Assembly: GCF_007713715.1 (NCBI RefSeq)
Contig: NZ_VJWX01000002.1
Span: 1-55,523, forward strand
Direction of reading: 5' to 3'
DNA length: 55,523 nt
Source of the DNA: Amycolatopsis rhizosphaerae
GTDB lineage: Bacteria; Actinomycetota; Actinomycetes; Mycobacteriales; Pseudonocardiaceae
Numbering within the stretch: the first letter of the stretch is position 1; each line of letters opens with the position of its first letter. A program made the position numbers and the translations under genes. The notes under the pieces are model-generated. The model saw only the letters and a list, made by a program, of their open reading frames with translations, made no database searches and was not told the DNA's origin. Of this stretch, positions 9,065 through 17,821 are shown piece by piece.

Positions 9065-9101
9065 AAGGGTTCCCCGGGCGGGGCCGCCGCGGGGAACCCT
9101 T
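9065..9101. terminator. Bidirectional hairpin terminator between cysM and the globin gene
   Basis: Perfect 12-bp arms AAGGGTTCCCCG (9065-9076) and CGGGGAACCCTT (9090-9101) around a 13-nt loop, placed between two convergent stop codons. It ends in TT on the plus strand and AA...TT symmetry serves both directions. Confidence 0.7.
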
Positions 9102-9108
9102 CACGGTT

Positions 9109-9471
9109 TCAGGCGGCCGACGAAACGATGTCGCCCGACAACGGGGCCACCGCGCCGATGATCGCGTCGACCAGGTCCTGCGGGACCCCAGCGGCGATCA
9201 GCGACTCCGTCAGGTACTTCGCGACCAGGTCGAACTCGTGCCGACCGATGCCCCGGCCGCGGTGGACGTCCTTCATCGACAGACCCGTGTAGGGCTCCGG
9301 GCCGCCCAGCGCCGCCGCGAAGAACTCGACCTGCTTGCCCTTCAGGCGCGACATGTTCGAGCCGGTGAAGAACACCGCCAGTTCCGGATCCGCGAGCACG
9401 CGCTCGTAGAAGTCGTCGACAACGGCGATCAGGGCTTCCTGCCCGCCGATCTGCTCGTAAATACTTGCCAC
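9109..9471 (-). CDS. glbN: Group I truncated haemoglobin
   Basis: A 120-residue 2-over-2 globin of the TrHbN type; such proteins bind O2 and often detoxify nitric oxide. Key positions can be read: B-helix Phe21-Tyr22 (distal Tyr), CD Phe34-Phe35, and proximal His70 in KDVHRGRGI. The glycine motifs near GG (9-10) and GGPEPYTG are also in place. The start is GTG 9471 with a GGAGG site five bases upstream. It is a single gene, convergent with cysM and not part of the conserved cysteine block. Whether it is a NO dioxygenase here is inference. Confidence 0.88.
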   Translation of the reverse strand: MASIYEQIGGQEALIAVVDDFYERVLADPELAVFFTGSNMSRLKGKQVEFFAAALGGPEPYTGLSMKDVHRGRGIGRHEFDLVAKYLTESLIAAGVPQDLVDAIIGAVAPLSGDIVSSAA

Positions 9472-9575
9472 GCTGGCCTCCGGTTCGTGCTGGGATGCCC
9501 CTTCAGGGAACCGCCGGCGTGTTTCCCGTAAGTAAGCGCGGCGTCAACGGTTTGCAAGCGAGTTCTCACCGGGAG

Positions 9576-10424
9576 TTATTTGCTTTGCCGCGCGAGGTGA
9601 GCTTCGTGCTGGTCCACCGCCTTCCGCCACAGCTCGTCACGCTGTTCCGGCCGGTAGGAAGCCGAGGACAGGCCGAACACGTCGGTGAGCGCCGACCACC
9701 ACTGCTCGGGCGACTCCAGCACCGTGCGTGACGTTCCCGACGCCTCGATGCGGGTCAGCGTCAGTGCCCGGACCAGGTTGATGCTGTCGGCATCGCGCCG
9801 CTGCACCGTGAGGGTCCGGAGGAAGGGGGACTCCGGGGACCGCGACAGGTGCTCGTGCTTCTCGGCGAACACACTCATCCCGACCGGTTCGGGGGCGAAG
9901 TCCATCGCCGTGAAACTGCCGTTCTCGTCGTGTTCGAAACGCCAGCCACCCGGCGCGACAGGGGAGTGGCGCAGCCCGAACCGATAGGGCCCCTGCTGGT
10001 AACTCCCCTCGACCAGCGGCAGGGGCGCGTACAGCCCGTCACCCAACCCCACGTCGACGAACCAGCCCTCGTCCCCGAGCCCGGTGACGGTGAGCGCGAG
10101 GTGATTGCCGTGCACGCCCGGCTCGTCCCCCGGGTTGTGTGCGCCTCCGCGATGCCGCGTCACCTGATAGCCGAGCGCGGCGAGCAGCGCGGCGAAGGCG
10201 CCGTTGAGGTGAAAGCAGTAGCCCGTGCGACCGTCTCGGACGATCCTGGCCGCGGACTCGGCCGGATCAAGCCCGCCGGGCTGCCCCAGCTGGATGTCGA
10301 GCGAGTCGTAGGGCACGCGGGCGATGTGCGCGGTGTGCAGCCGGTGCAATGCCCCGGCACTCGGCGGCTCGGGGTCGGTGATGCCGAGCCGGGCGAGGTA
10401 GCCCTTCATGTCGAGTTCGATCAC
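9576..10424 (-). CDS. nat: Arylamine N-acetyltransferase
   Basis: A 282-residue NAT-family enzyme that moves acetyl from acetyl-CoA to arylamines, hydrazines or a natural substrate. The Cys-His-Asp triad is intact: Cys70 in R-T-G-Y-C-F-H-L-N-G, His108 in GNHLALTV and Asp124 in FVDVGLGDG. The frame is open far upstream, but homology begins at VIELDMKGYLARLG. GTG 10424 is chosen because TACCGT lies eight bases before it; an internal ATG at 10409 is the alternative. In antibiotic-producing actinomycetes related enzymes close ansamycin macrolactams, but no polyketide genes are nearby, so a housekeeping acetyltransferase is more likely. Confidence 0.9.
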   Translation of the reverse strand: MIELDMKGYLARLGITDPEPPSAGALHRLHTAHIARVPYDSLDIQLGQPGGLDPAESAARIVRDGRTGYCFHLNGAFAALLAALGYQVTRHRGGAHNPGDEPGVHGNHLALTVTGLGDEGWFVDVGLGDGLYAPLPLVEGSYQQGPYRFGLRHSPVAPGGWRFEHDENGSFTAMDFAPEPVGMSVFAEKHEHLSRSPESPFLRTLTVQRRDADSINLVRALTLTRIEASGTSRTVLESPEQWWSALTDVFGLSSASYRPEQRDELWRKAVDQHEAHLARQSK

Positions 10425-10432
10425 GATCCGGA

Positions 10433-10438
10433 ACGGTA
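10433..10438 (-). promoter_or_regulatory. Putative leaderless -10 box of nat
   Basis: TACCGT on the minus strand, eight nucleotides before the GTG at 10424; it supports that start. Confidence 0.35.
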
Positions 10439-10537
10439 ACGGAACCCACCGACATTTCCGGCCCGCTTTTTCCGGCCCCGAGGCCAAGGAGTCGAAGTCA
10501 GGGTTTTCACCCGAGGCCGCTGACCTCGAAGTTCGTC

Positions 10538-10543
10538 TACCGT
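10538..10543 (+). promoter_or_regulatory. Putative leaderless -10 box of the rhomboid gene
   Basis: TACCGT eight bases before the ATG at 10552, where no ribosome-binding site is visible. Confidence 0.35.
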
Positions 10544-10551
10544 CTTCAGAT

Positions 10552-11217
10552 ATGAGCAGCCTGCCAACGCCCCCCACGCCTCCGGCTCCGGCACCCACCG
10601 GGCAGCGCAAGAGGATCCTGCCCGCGCAGCCGAAGGCGGCGGCCCTCGTCATGCTCTCCTTCACGGCGTTGCTGTACGTCATCGAACTGGTCGACGTCGC
10701 CCTCGGTGGGCGGATGAACGGCGAGGGCGTCGTACCGCGCACGCTGTCGGGGCTCGACGGGGTGGTGTGGGCCCCGCTGCTGCACGCGAGCTGGTCGCAC
10801 CTCGCGGCCAACACCGTGCCGGTGCTGGTGTTCGGGTTCCTCGCCATGGCCACCGGGCTGACGCGCTGGATCGTGGTGACCGCGCTCATCTGGGTGATCA
10901 GCGGGCTCGGCGTGTGGCTGACCGGCCCCGCGGACACCTCCACCATCGGCGCCTCCGGGCTGGCCTTCGGCTGGCTGGCGTACCTGCTGGTGCGTGGCCT
11001 GTTCAACCGCGCGATCGGCCAGCTCCTCGTGGCCGCGGTGCTGCTGGCGCTGTGGGGCGGCACGCTGTGGGGGCTGCTGCCAGGAGCTGACGGCATCTCG
11101 TGGCAGGCGCACCTGTTCGGCGCGCTGGGCGGGATCCTGGCCGCATGGCTGGCCGCCCGCGCCGACCGGAGCCGGGCCGGAAAGGCCGCCAAGGCCCCCG
11201 GTAGCCTCGAGGCGTGA
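10552..11217 (+). CDS. Rhomboid-family intramembrane serine protease
   Basis: A 221-residue membrane protein with about six hydrophobic segments after a 25-residue Pro-rich cytoplasmic start. The catalytic dyad is visible as Ser135 in G-A-S-G and His187 in Q-A-H-L-F-G-A. The accessory motif HxxxN is HLAAN (83-87). Rhomboids cut transmembrane substrates within the bilayer. It is the Rv1337 counterpart and overlaps murI by GTGA, the same pairing as in mycobacteria. The natural substrate is unknown. ATG 10552 is chosen over an earlier in-frame start that would add low-complexity sequence overlapping nat. Confidence 0.9.
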   Translation: MSSLPTPPTPPAPAPTGQRKRILPAQPKAAALVMLSFTALLYVIELVDVALGGRMNGEGVVPRTLSGLDGVVWAPLLHASWSHLAANTVPVLVFGFLAMATGLTRWIVVTALIWVISGLGVWLTGPADTSTIGASGLAFGWLAYLLVRGLFNRAIGQLLVAAVLLALWGGTLWGLLPGADGISWQAHLFGALGGILAAWLAARADRSRAGKAAKAPGSLEA

Positions 11218-12014
11218 GCAGTCGCGAGGCCCCGATCGGCGTATTCGATTCCGGCGTCGGGGGGCTGACGGTCGCCCGCGCCATCCTCGACCAGCTTCCT
11301 CAGGAACAACTGCGCTACGTCGGTGACACCGCGCACAACCCGTACGGTCCGCTGCCCATCGCCCGGGTCCGCGAACTGGCGCTCGCCGCGCTCGACGAGC
11401 TGGCCGAAGGCGGGGCCAAAGCACTGGTCATCGCCTGCAACACCGCCTCCGCCGCCTGCCTTCGCGACGCGCGGGAACGCTACGACGTGCCCGTGATCGA
11501 GGTCGTGCTGCCCGCCGTCCGCCGGGCGGTCGCGGCCACCCACACCGGGCGGATCGGCGTCATCGGAACCGAGGGCACCATCCGGTCCCGTGCCTACGAC
11601 GACGCGTTCGCCGCCGCCCGCGACACCGAGATCAACAGCGTCGCCTGCCCGCGTTTCGTGGACTTCGTCGAGCGGGGGATCACCTCGGGCAGGCAGGTGC
11701 TGGGACTCGCACAGGGCTACCTGGAACCGCTGCTGCGCGCCGGGGTGGACACCCTGGTGCTCGGCTGCACGCACTATCCGCTGCTCACCGGGGTCCTGCA
11801 GATCGTGATGGGCCCGGAAGTCACCCTCGTGTCCAGCGCGGAGGAGACGGCGAAGGACGTGGTGCGCGTGCTCACCGAGCTGGACCTGCTCGCCGAGCGG
11901 GACACCCCGCCCGAACACGAGTTCATCGCCACCGGCTCACCGGAACCGTTCACCCGGCTCGCCCAGCGGTTCATGGGTTTCGCCCCGGGCGTGCTCACGC
12001 CCGTGAGCCGCTGA
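11214..12014 (+). CDS. murI: Glutamate racemase
   Basis: A 266-residue cytoplasmic enzyme making D-glutamate for peptidoglycan. The two catalytic cysteines are Cys75 in ACNTAS and Cys185 in GCTHYP. The N-terminal [13 protein letters not shown] and GDTAHNPYG motifs are diagnostic. The start GTG 11214 overlaps the rhomboid stop. Same position as Rv1338. Confidence 0.95.
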   Translation: MSSREAPIGVFDSGVGGLTVARAILDQLPQEQLRYVGDTAHNPYGPLPIARVRELALAALDELAEGGAKALVIACNTASAACLRDARERYDVPVIEVVLPAVRRAVAATHTGRIGVIGTEGTIRSRAYDDAFAAARDTEINSVACPRFVDFVERGITSGRQVLGLAQGYLEPLLRAGVDTLVLGCTHYPLLTGVLQIVMGPEVTLVSSAEETAKDVVRVLTELDLLAERDTPPEHEFIATGSPEPFTRLAQRFMGFAPGVLTPVSR

Positions 12015-12104
12015 GAGGCGAACGGCCGAACCACGCCCGCCGTTCGTACCCATCACCACACTTGCTGGCACCTTAGCGGAGCGTGACGTGGCAGGGTGTC
12101 GCTC

Positions 12105-12872
12105 GTGCGATTGACGATCCTCGGCTGCTCCGGCAGCGTTCCTGGCCCGGGCAAGGCCGCATCGGGATACCTGCTGGAGGCGGACGGCTTCCTGCTCGCG
12201 CTCGATTTCGGCAACGGGACCTTCGCCGAACTCCAGGCCAGGCACAACCCGTTCGACCTCGGCGCGCTCCTGCTCACCCACCTCCACCCGGATCACTGCG
12301 CCGACTTCAGTGCGCTGACCGTGCTCCGCCGCTACCACCCGGCGCCCCCGTACGACGTGCTGAAGCGTCCGCTGCCGGTGTACGCGCCGGAAAACGCCGC
12401 GGTCCGGCTGGCGAAGGCCTACGCACCGAACGACACGGAGCTGGCCGAGACCGATCTTTCGGACATCTACCGGTTCCAGGTACTGGACAACGACGAGGTG
12501 CGGGTCGGGCCGTTCGAGGTCCGCGCTCTTCCGGTGGACCATCCGACCGAGGCGTTCGGGCTGCGGATCCGCCACGGCGGCCTGACGTTCGTCTACACCG
12601 GCGATACCGGCCCTTGCGGCGCACTCGACGAGTTGACCCGCGGTGCGGATGTGCTGCTCTCGGAGGCGACATGGACGGACTCGCCGGAGCGGCCGCCGGG
12701 GGTGCACCTGTCGGGGCGGCAGGCAGGCGCGCTTGCTCGGCGCAGCGGCGTGGGACGGCTGCTGCTCACCCATGTCGCCCCGTGGAACGACCGGGAGGCC
12801 ATCCTCGCCGAAGCCGTGGCCGAGTTCCCTGGCGCCGTGCTAGTCGAGCAAGGCATGAGCTTCGACCTTTGA
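12105..12872 (+). CDS. Metallo-beta-lactamase-fold phosphodiesterase (Rv1339-like)
   Basis: A 255-residue hydrolase of the MBL fold. LTILGCSGSVPGP opens the protein; the metal motif T-H-L-H-P-D-H-C supplies His59, His61, Asp63 and His64; VDHPTEAFG, YTGDTG and LTHVAPW supply the remaining ligands. It is the counterpart of Rv1339, which has been described as an atypical class II cyclic-nucleotide phosphodiesterase, so cAMP turnover is the best guess. GTG 12105 is chosen because AGGG lies eight bases upstream; GTG 12096 is an alternative. The gene ends 33 bases inside a convergent membrane-protein gene. Confidence 0.85.
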   Translation: MRLTILGCSGSVPGPGKAASGYLLEADGFLLALDFGNGTFAELQARHNPFDLGALLLTHLHPDHCADFSALTVLRRYHPAPPYDVLKRPLPVYAPENAAVRLAKAYAPNDTELAETDLSDIYRFQVLDNDEVRVGPFEVRALPVDHPTEAFGLRIRHGGLTFVYTGDTGPCGALDELTRGADVLLSEATWTDSPERPPGVHLSGRQAGALARRSGVGRLLLTHVAPWNDREAILAEAVAEFPGAVLVEQGMSFDL

Positions 12873-13805
12873 GCGCGTGTGGAGCAGCAGCCAGCACAGC
12901 AGGCCGACGGGGATGATCAGCCAGCACGACAACATCCGGTAGGCCAGCACGGTGGCCGTCCCGGTGGACTCGGCCGCTCCCGCCGACGCCAGCCCGGCCA
13001 GCAGGCTGACTTCGATCACCCCGATACCGCCGGGGGTGAGTGGCACCTGCCGCACGATCTGCACCGTCAAGTACACGGCGGCGAGGGCGATCAGGCTGGT
13101 GCCGAGGCCGAACGCCCGGGCCGTCGCGACCAGGCACAGCAGGTCGGTGAGCCAGTTGGCCACGGCGGAGCCGAGCGCGAGCACCCAATGCCGCGTCTCC
13201 ACGGAACGCGCGGTTTCCAGGGTGCCTGCCAGCGAGGCCAGCAGGCGCGACCCGGGCAGGCGCCGTGGCAACCACCGCACCGTCAGGACCAGCAGGACCA
13301 GCGTGGCCGGCACGGCGAGCGCGCCGACCGCGGTCAACACCGGATGCGCATGCCAGGCGCCGGGCAGGTGCGGGGCGCCCCAGGCGAGCGCGCCGGCGGC
13401 GTAGAGGAGGACGAGACCGAGGGCCGACAGCAGTCCGGACAGCACCATCACGGCCATCGCGGCGGAACGGTTCGCGCCGTCGGCACGGAACTGGCGGAAG
13501 GCATAACCGGCGGAGACGGCCGCGCCGGCCGGAAGGCTGATCGACAGGGCGGACCTGCTGTAGGAGACGGCCAGCATCCGGTGCCGGGGCACGGTCACGC
13601 CGAACGCGATGAGCAGGCGCCGCTGCTGGCGGGAGAAGGCGGCCATGGAGGCGAACTGCGCGAGCGCGGCGAGGGTCAGCCAGCGGCTGTCGGCCCGTTC
13701 GAGCGCATGAAGAAGGTCGGACGGAGCGGGAAAACGGTGGCGGAGGGTCAGCAGCATCACGGCGAGCGCGACCAGCACACCCGCGATCTTCGCGGCTCGC
13801 TTCAT
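12840..13805 (-). CDS. Flippase-like integral membrane protein (LPG-synthase TM domain, UPF0104)
   Basis: A 321-residue polytopic membrane protein with about eight hydrophobic helices and the P-L-T-P-G-G-I-G-V-I-E segment that marks the lysylphosphatidylglycerol-synthase transmembrane / UPF0104 family. Family members flip or help synthesise modified lipids, but this one has no soluble aminoacyltransferase domain, so it cannot be a full MprF. ATG 13805 has a GGAGGGGG site upstream; an earlier in-frame start is rejected. It has no counterpart in the M. tuberculosis murI-rph interval and appears inserted there. The substrate is unknown. Confidence 0.8.
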   Translation of the reverse strand: MKRAAKIAGVLVALAVMLLTLRHRFPAPSDLLHALERADSRWLTLAALAQFASMAAFSRQQRRLLIAFGVTVPRHRMLAVSYSRSALSISLPAGAAVSAGYAFRQFRADGANRSAAMAVMVLSGLLSALGLVLLYAAGALAWGAPHLPGAWHAHPVLTAVGALAVPATLVLLVLTVRWLPRRLPGSRLLASLAGTLETARSVETRHWVLALGSAVANWLTDLLCLVATARAFGLGTSLIALAAVYLTVQIVRQVPLTPGGIGVIEVSLLAGLASAGAAESTGTATVLAYRMLSCWLIIPVGLLCWLLLHTRSKVEAHALLD

Positions 13806-13929
13806 CGCGCCCCCTCCGTTTCCCGCCGTCCATGATGCCCCGGCGGTGGCGTATTGAGTCAACGTGTGTTGAATTACAGGACGGGTGACGCCAGGGTGCC
13901 GTGCGTGACGCGCGAGTCCTGCGGGGATC

Positions 13930-13935
13930 TAGGCT
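13930..13935 (+). promoter_or_regulatory. Putative leaderless -10 box of rph
   Basis: TAGGCT six bases before the GTG at 13942, with no ribosome-binding site in between. Confidence 0.5.
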
Positions 13936-13941
13936 GCACGC

Positions 13942-14721
13942 GTGGTACGTAAAGATGGCAGGAACGACGACCAGCTCCGCGAAGTCAAGATCACCCGTGG
14001 TTTCCAGGACTGGCCCGCCGGCTCGGTGCTGATCGAGTTCGGCAAGACCAGGGTCCTCTGCGCCGCGAGCGTCACCGAAGGAGTGCCGCGCTGGCGGGCA
14101 GGTTCCGGGCTCGGCTGGGTGACCGCCGAGTACGCGATGCTGCCCTCGGCCACCCACGACCGCGGCGACCGCGAGTCGGTCAAGGGCCGGATCGGCGGGC
14201 GCACACACGAGATCAGCCGGCTCATCGGGCGGTCCCTGCGTGCCTGCATCGATCTGTCCGCACTGGGCGAGAACACCATCCACCTCGACTGCGACGTCAT
14301 CCAGGCCGACGGAGGCACCCGCACCGCCGCGATCACCGGCGGCTACGTCGCCCTCCACGACGCGGTGACCTGGCTGGCCGCAGCCGGACGGCTCGCCGAT
14401 CCGAAACCACTGTCCGCCGGGGTGTCCGCGGTCAGCGTCGGCGTGGTCGACGGCCGGGTGCGGCTGGACCTTCCCTATGAAGAGGACTCCCGGGCCGAGG
14501 TCGACCTGAACGTGGTCGCCACCGACGCCGGTACGCTGATCGAGGTGCAGGGCACGGGCGAGGGCGCCACCTTCACCCGGTCCACTCTGGACAGCATGCT
14601 GGACATGGCGCTCGCCGGCTGTGAGGAGCTCAGTCGCAAGCAGGCCGCTGCCCTCAAGGAACCCTACCCGGGAGAGCTGCCGGAGCCGCAGACCGCCAAG
14701 AAGACCAAGGGCGCGAAGTGA
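13942..14721 (+). CDS. rph: Ribonuclease PH
   Basis: A 259-residue phosphorolytic 3'-5' exoribonuclease that trims tRNA 3' ends. Characteristic segments include [26 protein letters not shown], the phosphate and RNA-binding [17 protein letters not shown], and [18 protein letters not shown]. The Lys-rich tail (KKTKGAK) is extra. The GTG start at 13942 follows a TAGGCT box. It overlaps rdgB by GTGA, as Rv1340-Rv1341. Confidence 0.95.
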   Translation: MVRKDGRNDDQLREVKITRGFQDWPAGSVLIEFGKTRVLCAASVTEGVPRWRAGSGLGWVTAEYAMLPSATHDRGDRESVKGRIGGRTHEISRLIGRSLRACIDLSALGENTIHLDCDVIQADGGTRTAAITGGYVALHDAVTWLAAAGRLADPKPLSAGVSAVSVGVVDGRVRLDLPYEEDSRAEVDLNVVATDAGTLIEVQGTGEGATFTRSTLDSMLDMALAGCEELSRKQAAALKEPYPGELPEPQTAKKTKGAK

Positions 14722-15317
14722 CCAGGCTCTTGCTGGCCACCCGCAACGCCAAGAAACTCGGGGAACTGCGACGCATCCTCGAGGCCGAAGGCCTCGGCGG
14801 GATCGAGGTGGTCGGACTGGCCGATGTCGAGGAGTTCGACGAGGCTCCCGAGACCGGTGCGACCTTCGAGGAAAATGCTCTCGCCAAGGCTCGGGACGCT
14901 GCCGCCGCCACCCGCCTGCCGTCCGTGGCCGACGATTCCGGCCTCACCGTCGACGCACTGAACGGCATGCCGGGGGTGTTGTCCGCCCGCTGGGCCGGGC
15001 GGCACGGCGACGACCAGGCCAACCTGGAACTCGTGCTGGCCCAAACGTCCGACACCCCGGACGAGCGCCGCGGCGCCGCCTTCGTCTGCGCGGCCGCCCT
15101 GGTCGTGCCCGGCGCAACGGAGGCCGTGGTCCGCGGCGAATGGCGCGGCACCCTCGCCCGGAAACCTCGCGGCACCAACGGTTTCGGCTACGACCCGATC
15201 TTCCTCCCGGAGGGGGAGGCCAGGACCTCGGCCGAACTCGACCCGGCGGAGAAAGACGCCGCCTCCCATCGCGGGCGCGCCCTTCGCGCGCTGCTGCCGC
15301 ATCTGCGCGGACTCTGA
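14718..15317 (+). CDS. rdgB: Non-canonical purine NTP pyrophosphatase (ITPase/XTPase)
   Basis: A 199-residue HAM1-family enzyme that hydrolyses ITP, dITP and XTP to monophosphates and so keeps deaminated purines out of nucleic acids. Motifs: [14 protein letters not shown] at the start, [10 protein letters not shown], the metal and base-binding [21 protein letters not shown], and [13 protein letters not shown] near the end. Start GTG 14718 overlaps rph. Last gene of the conserved block; a strong hairpin follows. Confidence 0.95.
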   Translation: MTRLLLATRNAKKLGELRRILEAEGLGGIEVVGLADVEEFDEAPETGATFEENALAKARDAAAATRLPSVADDSGLTVDALNGMPGVLSARWAGRHGDDQANLELVLAQTSDTPDERRGAAFVCAAALVVPGATEAVVRGEWRGTLARKPRGTNGFGYDPIFLPEGEARTSAELDPAEKDAASHRGRALRALLPHLRGL

Positions 15318-15324
15318 GACCCTA

Positions 15325-15363
15325 ACCTTCGCCGGAGACCGGGCCACGGTCTCCGGCGAAGGT
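15325..15363 (+). terminator. Strong hairpin terminator after rdgB
   Basis: Perfect 17-bp stem (arms 15325-15341 and 15347-15363) with a 5-nt GGCCA loop, eight bases beyond the rdgB stop and between convergent genes. No T-run. Confidence 0.75.
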
Positions 15364-15417
15364 GGATCCGCGACCCTCCTGGAAAGTCGCCCACGGCGTC
15401 CACGCCGGAGAGAAGCC

Positions 15418-15897
15418 TCAGGAGGCGAGCGAAAGGTCCTTCATGAGCTTGGCGACGTGACCGGTCGCCCGCACGTTGTACCACGCCTTCGCGATCTTGC
15501 CCTCCGGGTCGACCACGAACGTCGAGCGGATGACCCCCTGCACCACGCGGCCGTAGTTCTTCTTCTCCCCGAAGGCTCCCCACGCGGTGAGGACGGACCT
15601 GTCGGGGTCGGAGAGCAACGGGAAGGTCAGCTGCTCGGATTCGACGAACTTCGCCAGTTTTTCCGGCTTGTCGGGCGAGATGCCCAGCACCTGGTAGCCC
15701 GCGCCGTTCAGTTCGGCGAGGTTGTCGCGGAAGTCGCACGCCTGCTTCGTGCAGCCAGGGGTGCCCGCGGCCGGATAGAAGTACACGACGACGTGCCGGC
15801 CTCGGAAATCCGACAGCGAGACCTTGTTGCCCTCGCTGTCCACGAGTGTGAAGTCGGGGGCGGTGTCGCCGGGGGAGAGTCGCTGCTGGTCGCTCAT
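15418..15897 (-). CDS. bcp: Thioredoxin-dependent peroxiredoxin (BCP/PrxQ)
   Basis: A 159-residue thiol peroxidase that reduces hydrogen and organic peroxides. Peroxidatic Cys49 and resolving Cys54 sit in PAAGTPGCTKQACDF, the alpha/beta BCP arrangement. GDTAPDFTL and the VIRSTFVVDPEG segment complete the family pattern. A TACGCT box lies six bases before the ATG, suggesting a leaderless message. It is convergent with rdgB. Confidence 0.93.
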   Translation of the reverse strand: MSDQQRLSPGDTAPDFTLVDSEGNKVSLSDFRGRHVVVYFYPAAGTPGCTKQACDFRDNLAELNGAGYQVLGISPDKPEKLAKFVESEQLTFPLLSDPDRSVLTAWGAFGEKKNYGRVVQGVIRSTFVVDPEGKIAKAWYNVRATGHVAKLMKDLSLAS

Positions 15898-15903
15898 GTG
15901 CCG

Positions 15904-15909
15904 AGCGTA
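15904..15909 (-). promoter_or_regulatory. Putative leaderless -10 box of bcp
   Basis: TACGCT on the minus strand, six nucleotides before the ATG at 15897. Confidence 0.45.
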
Positions 15910-15919
15910 TCCCGCCGCC

Positions 15920-16447
15920 TCAGGCGGAGCCGTGATAGACGGCGACGACGGGACTCGTGGCGGTCGGCCGAAGGGACAACGCCATCTCGACAGGCTGGTC
16001 GGGGACCGCGAACGCCAGCGTCACCTGCACGTCATGGGCGGGCTGAACGTCCTTGCCCGCGTCCACGATCCCGCTGTAGCCCTGGGGCGAGTCCACCACC
16101 TGCTTGGCGGCCCCGCCTGCCACGTTCGCCGAGACGATCAGGCCCGACAACTTGTACGGCTGAGCACTGTCGTTGCGGATGGTGAGTTCGAAGGCCACCG
16201 CCCGGTCACTGTGCGGATAGGCGCTCACACTCGGCCGGAACGACTTCGGGGCAGAGACCGAGATGGTGATCCCGTCGGTGAACCGGTATTGCTCGCCGAA
16301 ACCGACGGTCTGCTGCTGTGGGGTGGCGGCCTGTACCGCCGGGGAGCCGCCGTCCGGAAGTGCCCCGCTGCCGACCTGCGTGGGCGCGCCGCACGCGGTG
16401 AGCCCGAAGAGGGCAGCCGCGATCAGGACGTGCCGTCGGGTGCGCAC
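15920..16447 (-). CDS. Lipoprotein with DUF4352-like domain
   Basis: A 175-residue secreted lipoprotein. RTRRHVLIAAALFG is the signal sequence and L-T-A-C the lipobox, with Cys19 lipidated. After a Gln/Pro linker comes an immunoglobulin-like beta domain (FTDGITISVSAPKSF, AVAFELTIRNDS, YKLSGLIVSANV) resembling the DUF4352 telokin-like domain. GTG 16447 has AAGGAAG upstream. It lies behind bcp's promoter, facing the same way, but separate from it. Function unknown; probably a cell-envelope binding or chaperone module. Confidence 0.75.
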   Translation of the reverse strand: MRTRRHVLIAAALFGLTACGAPTQVGSGALPDGGSPAVQAATPQQQTVGFGEQYRFTDGITISVSAPKSFRPSVSAYPHSDRAVAFELTIRNDSAQPYKLSGLIVSANVAGGAAKQVVDSPQGYSGIVDAGKDVQPAHDVQVTLAFAVPDQPVEMALSLRPTATSPVVAVYHGSA

Positions 16448-16678
16448 AGGGGAAACTTCCTTCGCTCGTCGGGTGGGAAGCCGGCTGGTCCGTTCGGGGT
16501 AGTTACTTATGCCGGGCCGGACCTACTGTGGCGGGAACCGGGCGCCGGGGCGAGCGACTCGAGGCGGTTGACGCGGACCTGGTGTAGCCCCGTGGCCGAT
16601 CCGTGACCGGAACGCTGAACCCGCGTGACGGCCGTCACTCGCTGTTCGCTAATGCCGATTGCCGGTTTTTCCCGCAGT

Positions 16679-16861
16679 TCACGAAGCGAGGGCGAGGAAC
16701 AAGATGAAGGCGCCGACGGCGATCACCCACATCACGATGAGCCAGCCGAAGTCACGCCACGGGTCGATGGTGTGGTTGTCCTCGCCGGGAACGTAGACAC
16801 CGCGCTGCTCGAACCAATCGGCCCACCGGCCCATCCTCTGCAAACGGTTGTGACTCGGCAT
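16679..16861 (-). CDS. Small single-span membrane protein
   Basis: A 60-residue protein with a polar, aromatic-rich N-terminal half (WADWFEQRGVYVPGED) and one hydrophobic segment at residues 39-58 ending in LALAS. The ATG at 16861 is preceded by GGAGGGGGTGGAG, a strong ribosome site, which is the main reason I accept so short a gene. Family not recognised. It stands alone, with 231 bases of featureless sequence separating it from the lipoprotein gene. Confidence 0.6.
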   Translation of the reverse strand: MPSHNRLQRMGRWADWFEQRGVYVPGEDNHTIDPWRDFGWLIVMWVIAVGAFILFLALAS

Positions 16862-17041
16862 CGCTCCACCCCCTCCCGCGTCACCGTACGGCCGGAAGCC
16901 CCGCCTGTCCCTCCGCTACCTCGACGTTACGCAGTGTGGAAAGTTGCCCCAGATAGATGTGATCCCAGACACTAATATCGCAACGAACAGGTAACGGCGG
17001 TTCAGTATGTTGCCGTCAGTGACGAGCGAAGGGATGTGAGG

Positions 17042-17773
17042 GTGGCCAGCAACGAGATGGATCCCCGAGCGGGTGAGGCCTGGGAGCCGGTGACCGTTGC
17101 CGAACTGTTGCGACGCGAAGGCCTGACCCAGGAACTGCCAGTGGTGAAGGACCCACTCGCGGACGCGCCCACCGAGCGCATCCCGGTTGGCGAACTGCTG
17201 CGCCGCGAAGGTCGCTGGGACCGGCGCAAAGCGGGCAAGGTCGGGGCGGTCGCCGCCGGCGTCGCCGCACTGGCCGGCCTGGCGGTCACCGCCTTGACAG
17301 CCAGTCACCTGCACGAGACGGCGGCGTCCACCATGGGTGGTAGCGGCGGCCCGTCCATCGGACCGGACCCGAGCACCACGCAGGTCACCACATCGACCGT
17401 GCTCGTCGCCAGCACCAGTCAGACCGCCGAGAATGCTGCCGGCGCACAGACACAGACCGGCCATGCCTCGCCCAGTAGTTCGGCAGAAACCAGCCGCCAT
17501 GCGAGCGCCACGACCAGCCAGCCTGCCTCCTCGTCCGCTCAGTCGACGGCAGGGAAGCCGGTCATCGTGCAGCCATTGACGACCACCCAGTCCGCCGTCC
17601 CGTCCACCGAAACCTCCCCGTCCGGCACCGCTCCCACAACGGCGAATTCGTCCCCGGCGGCGACGTCGACATCCCACACGCCGCGCTCGCCGTCCTCCAG
17701 TGCCACTGGACAACCCATTCCAGGCTTGCTGAACTCGGTCACCGGGCTTCTTGGCGGGCTCCTCGGCGGCTGA
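17042..17773 (+). CDS. Single-span membrane protein with duplicated ELLRREG motif and Ser/Thr-rich tail
   Basis: A 243-residue protein of unknown function. The cytoplasmic N-terminus carries two copies of a motif: V-T-V-A-E-L-L-R-R-E-G at 17-27 and I-P-V-G-E-L-L-R-R-E-G at 47-57. A basic stop (RRKAGK) and a membrane segment (about 67-87) follow. The external 150 residues are almost only Ser, Thr, Ala and Pro and probably glycosylated, ending in GLLNSVTGLLGGLLGG, a hydrophobic terminus. GTG 17042 has AAGGGA eight bases upstream. The duplicated motif looks like a docking site for a cytoplasmic partner; this is inference. Confidence 0.7.
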   Translation: MASNEMDPRAGEAWEPVTVAELLRREGLTQELPVVKDPLADAPTERIPVGELLRREGRWDRRKAGKVGAVAAGVAALAGLAVTALTASHLHETAASTMGGSGGPSIGPDPSTTQVTTSTVLVASTSQTAENAAGAQTQTGHASPSSSAETSRHASATTSQPASSSAQSTAGKPVIVQPLTTTQSAVPSTETSPSGTAPTTANSSPAATSTSHTPRSPSSSATGQPIPGLLNSVTGLLGGLLGG

Positions 17774-17821
17774 CCGCTACCGGCCCGCTCAGGACCAGGG
17801 CAGGCAGTCGGCGGCAGTCGA

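Noticed and set aside
9576-11918. 780-codon minus-strand open frame
   Set aside because: Only its last 282 codons (nat) look like protein; the rest is the antisense shadow of the rhomboid and murI genes.
16973-16978. TAATAT as -10 box for the gene at 17042
   Set aside because: The only TTG-type -35 candidate is 23 bp away, too far; kept out of the feature list.
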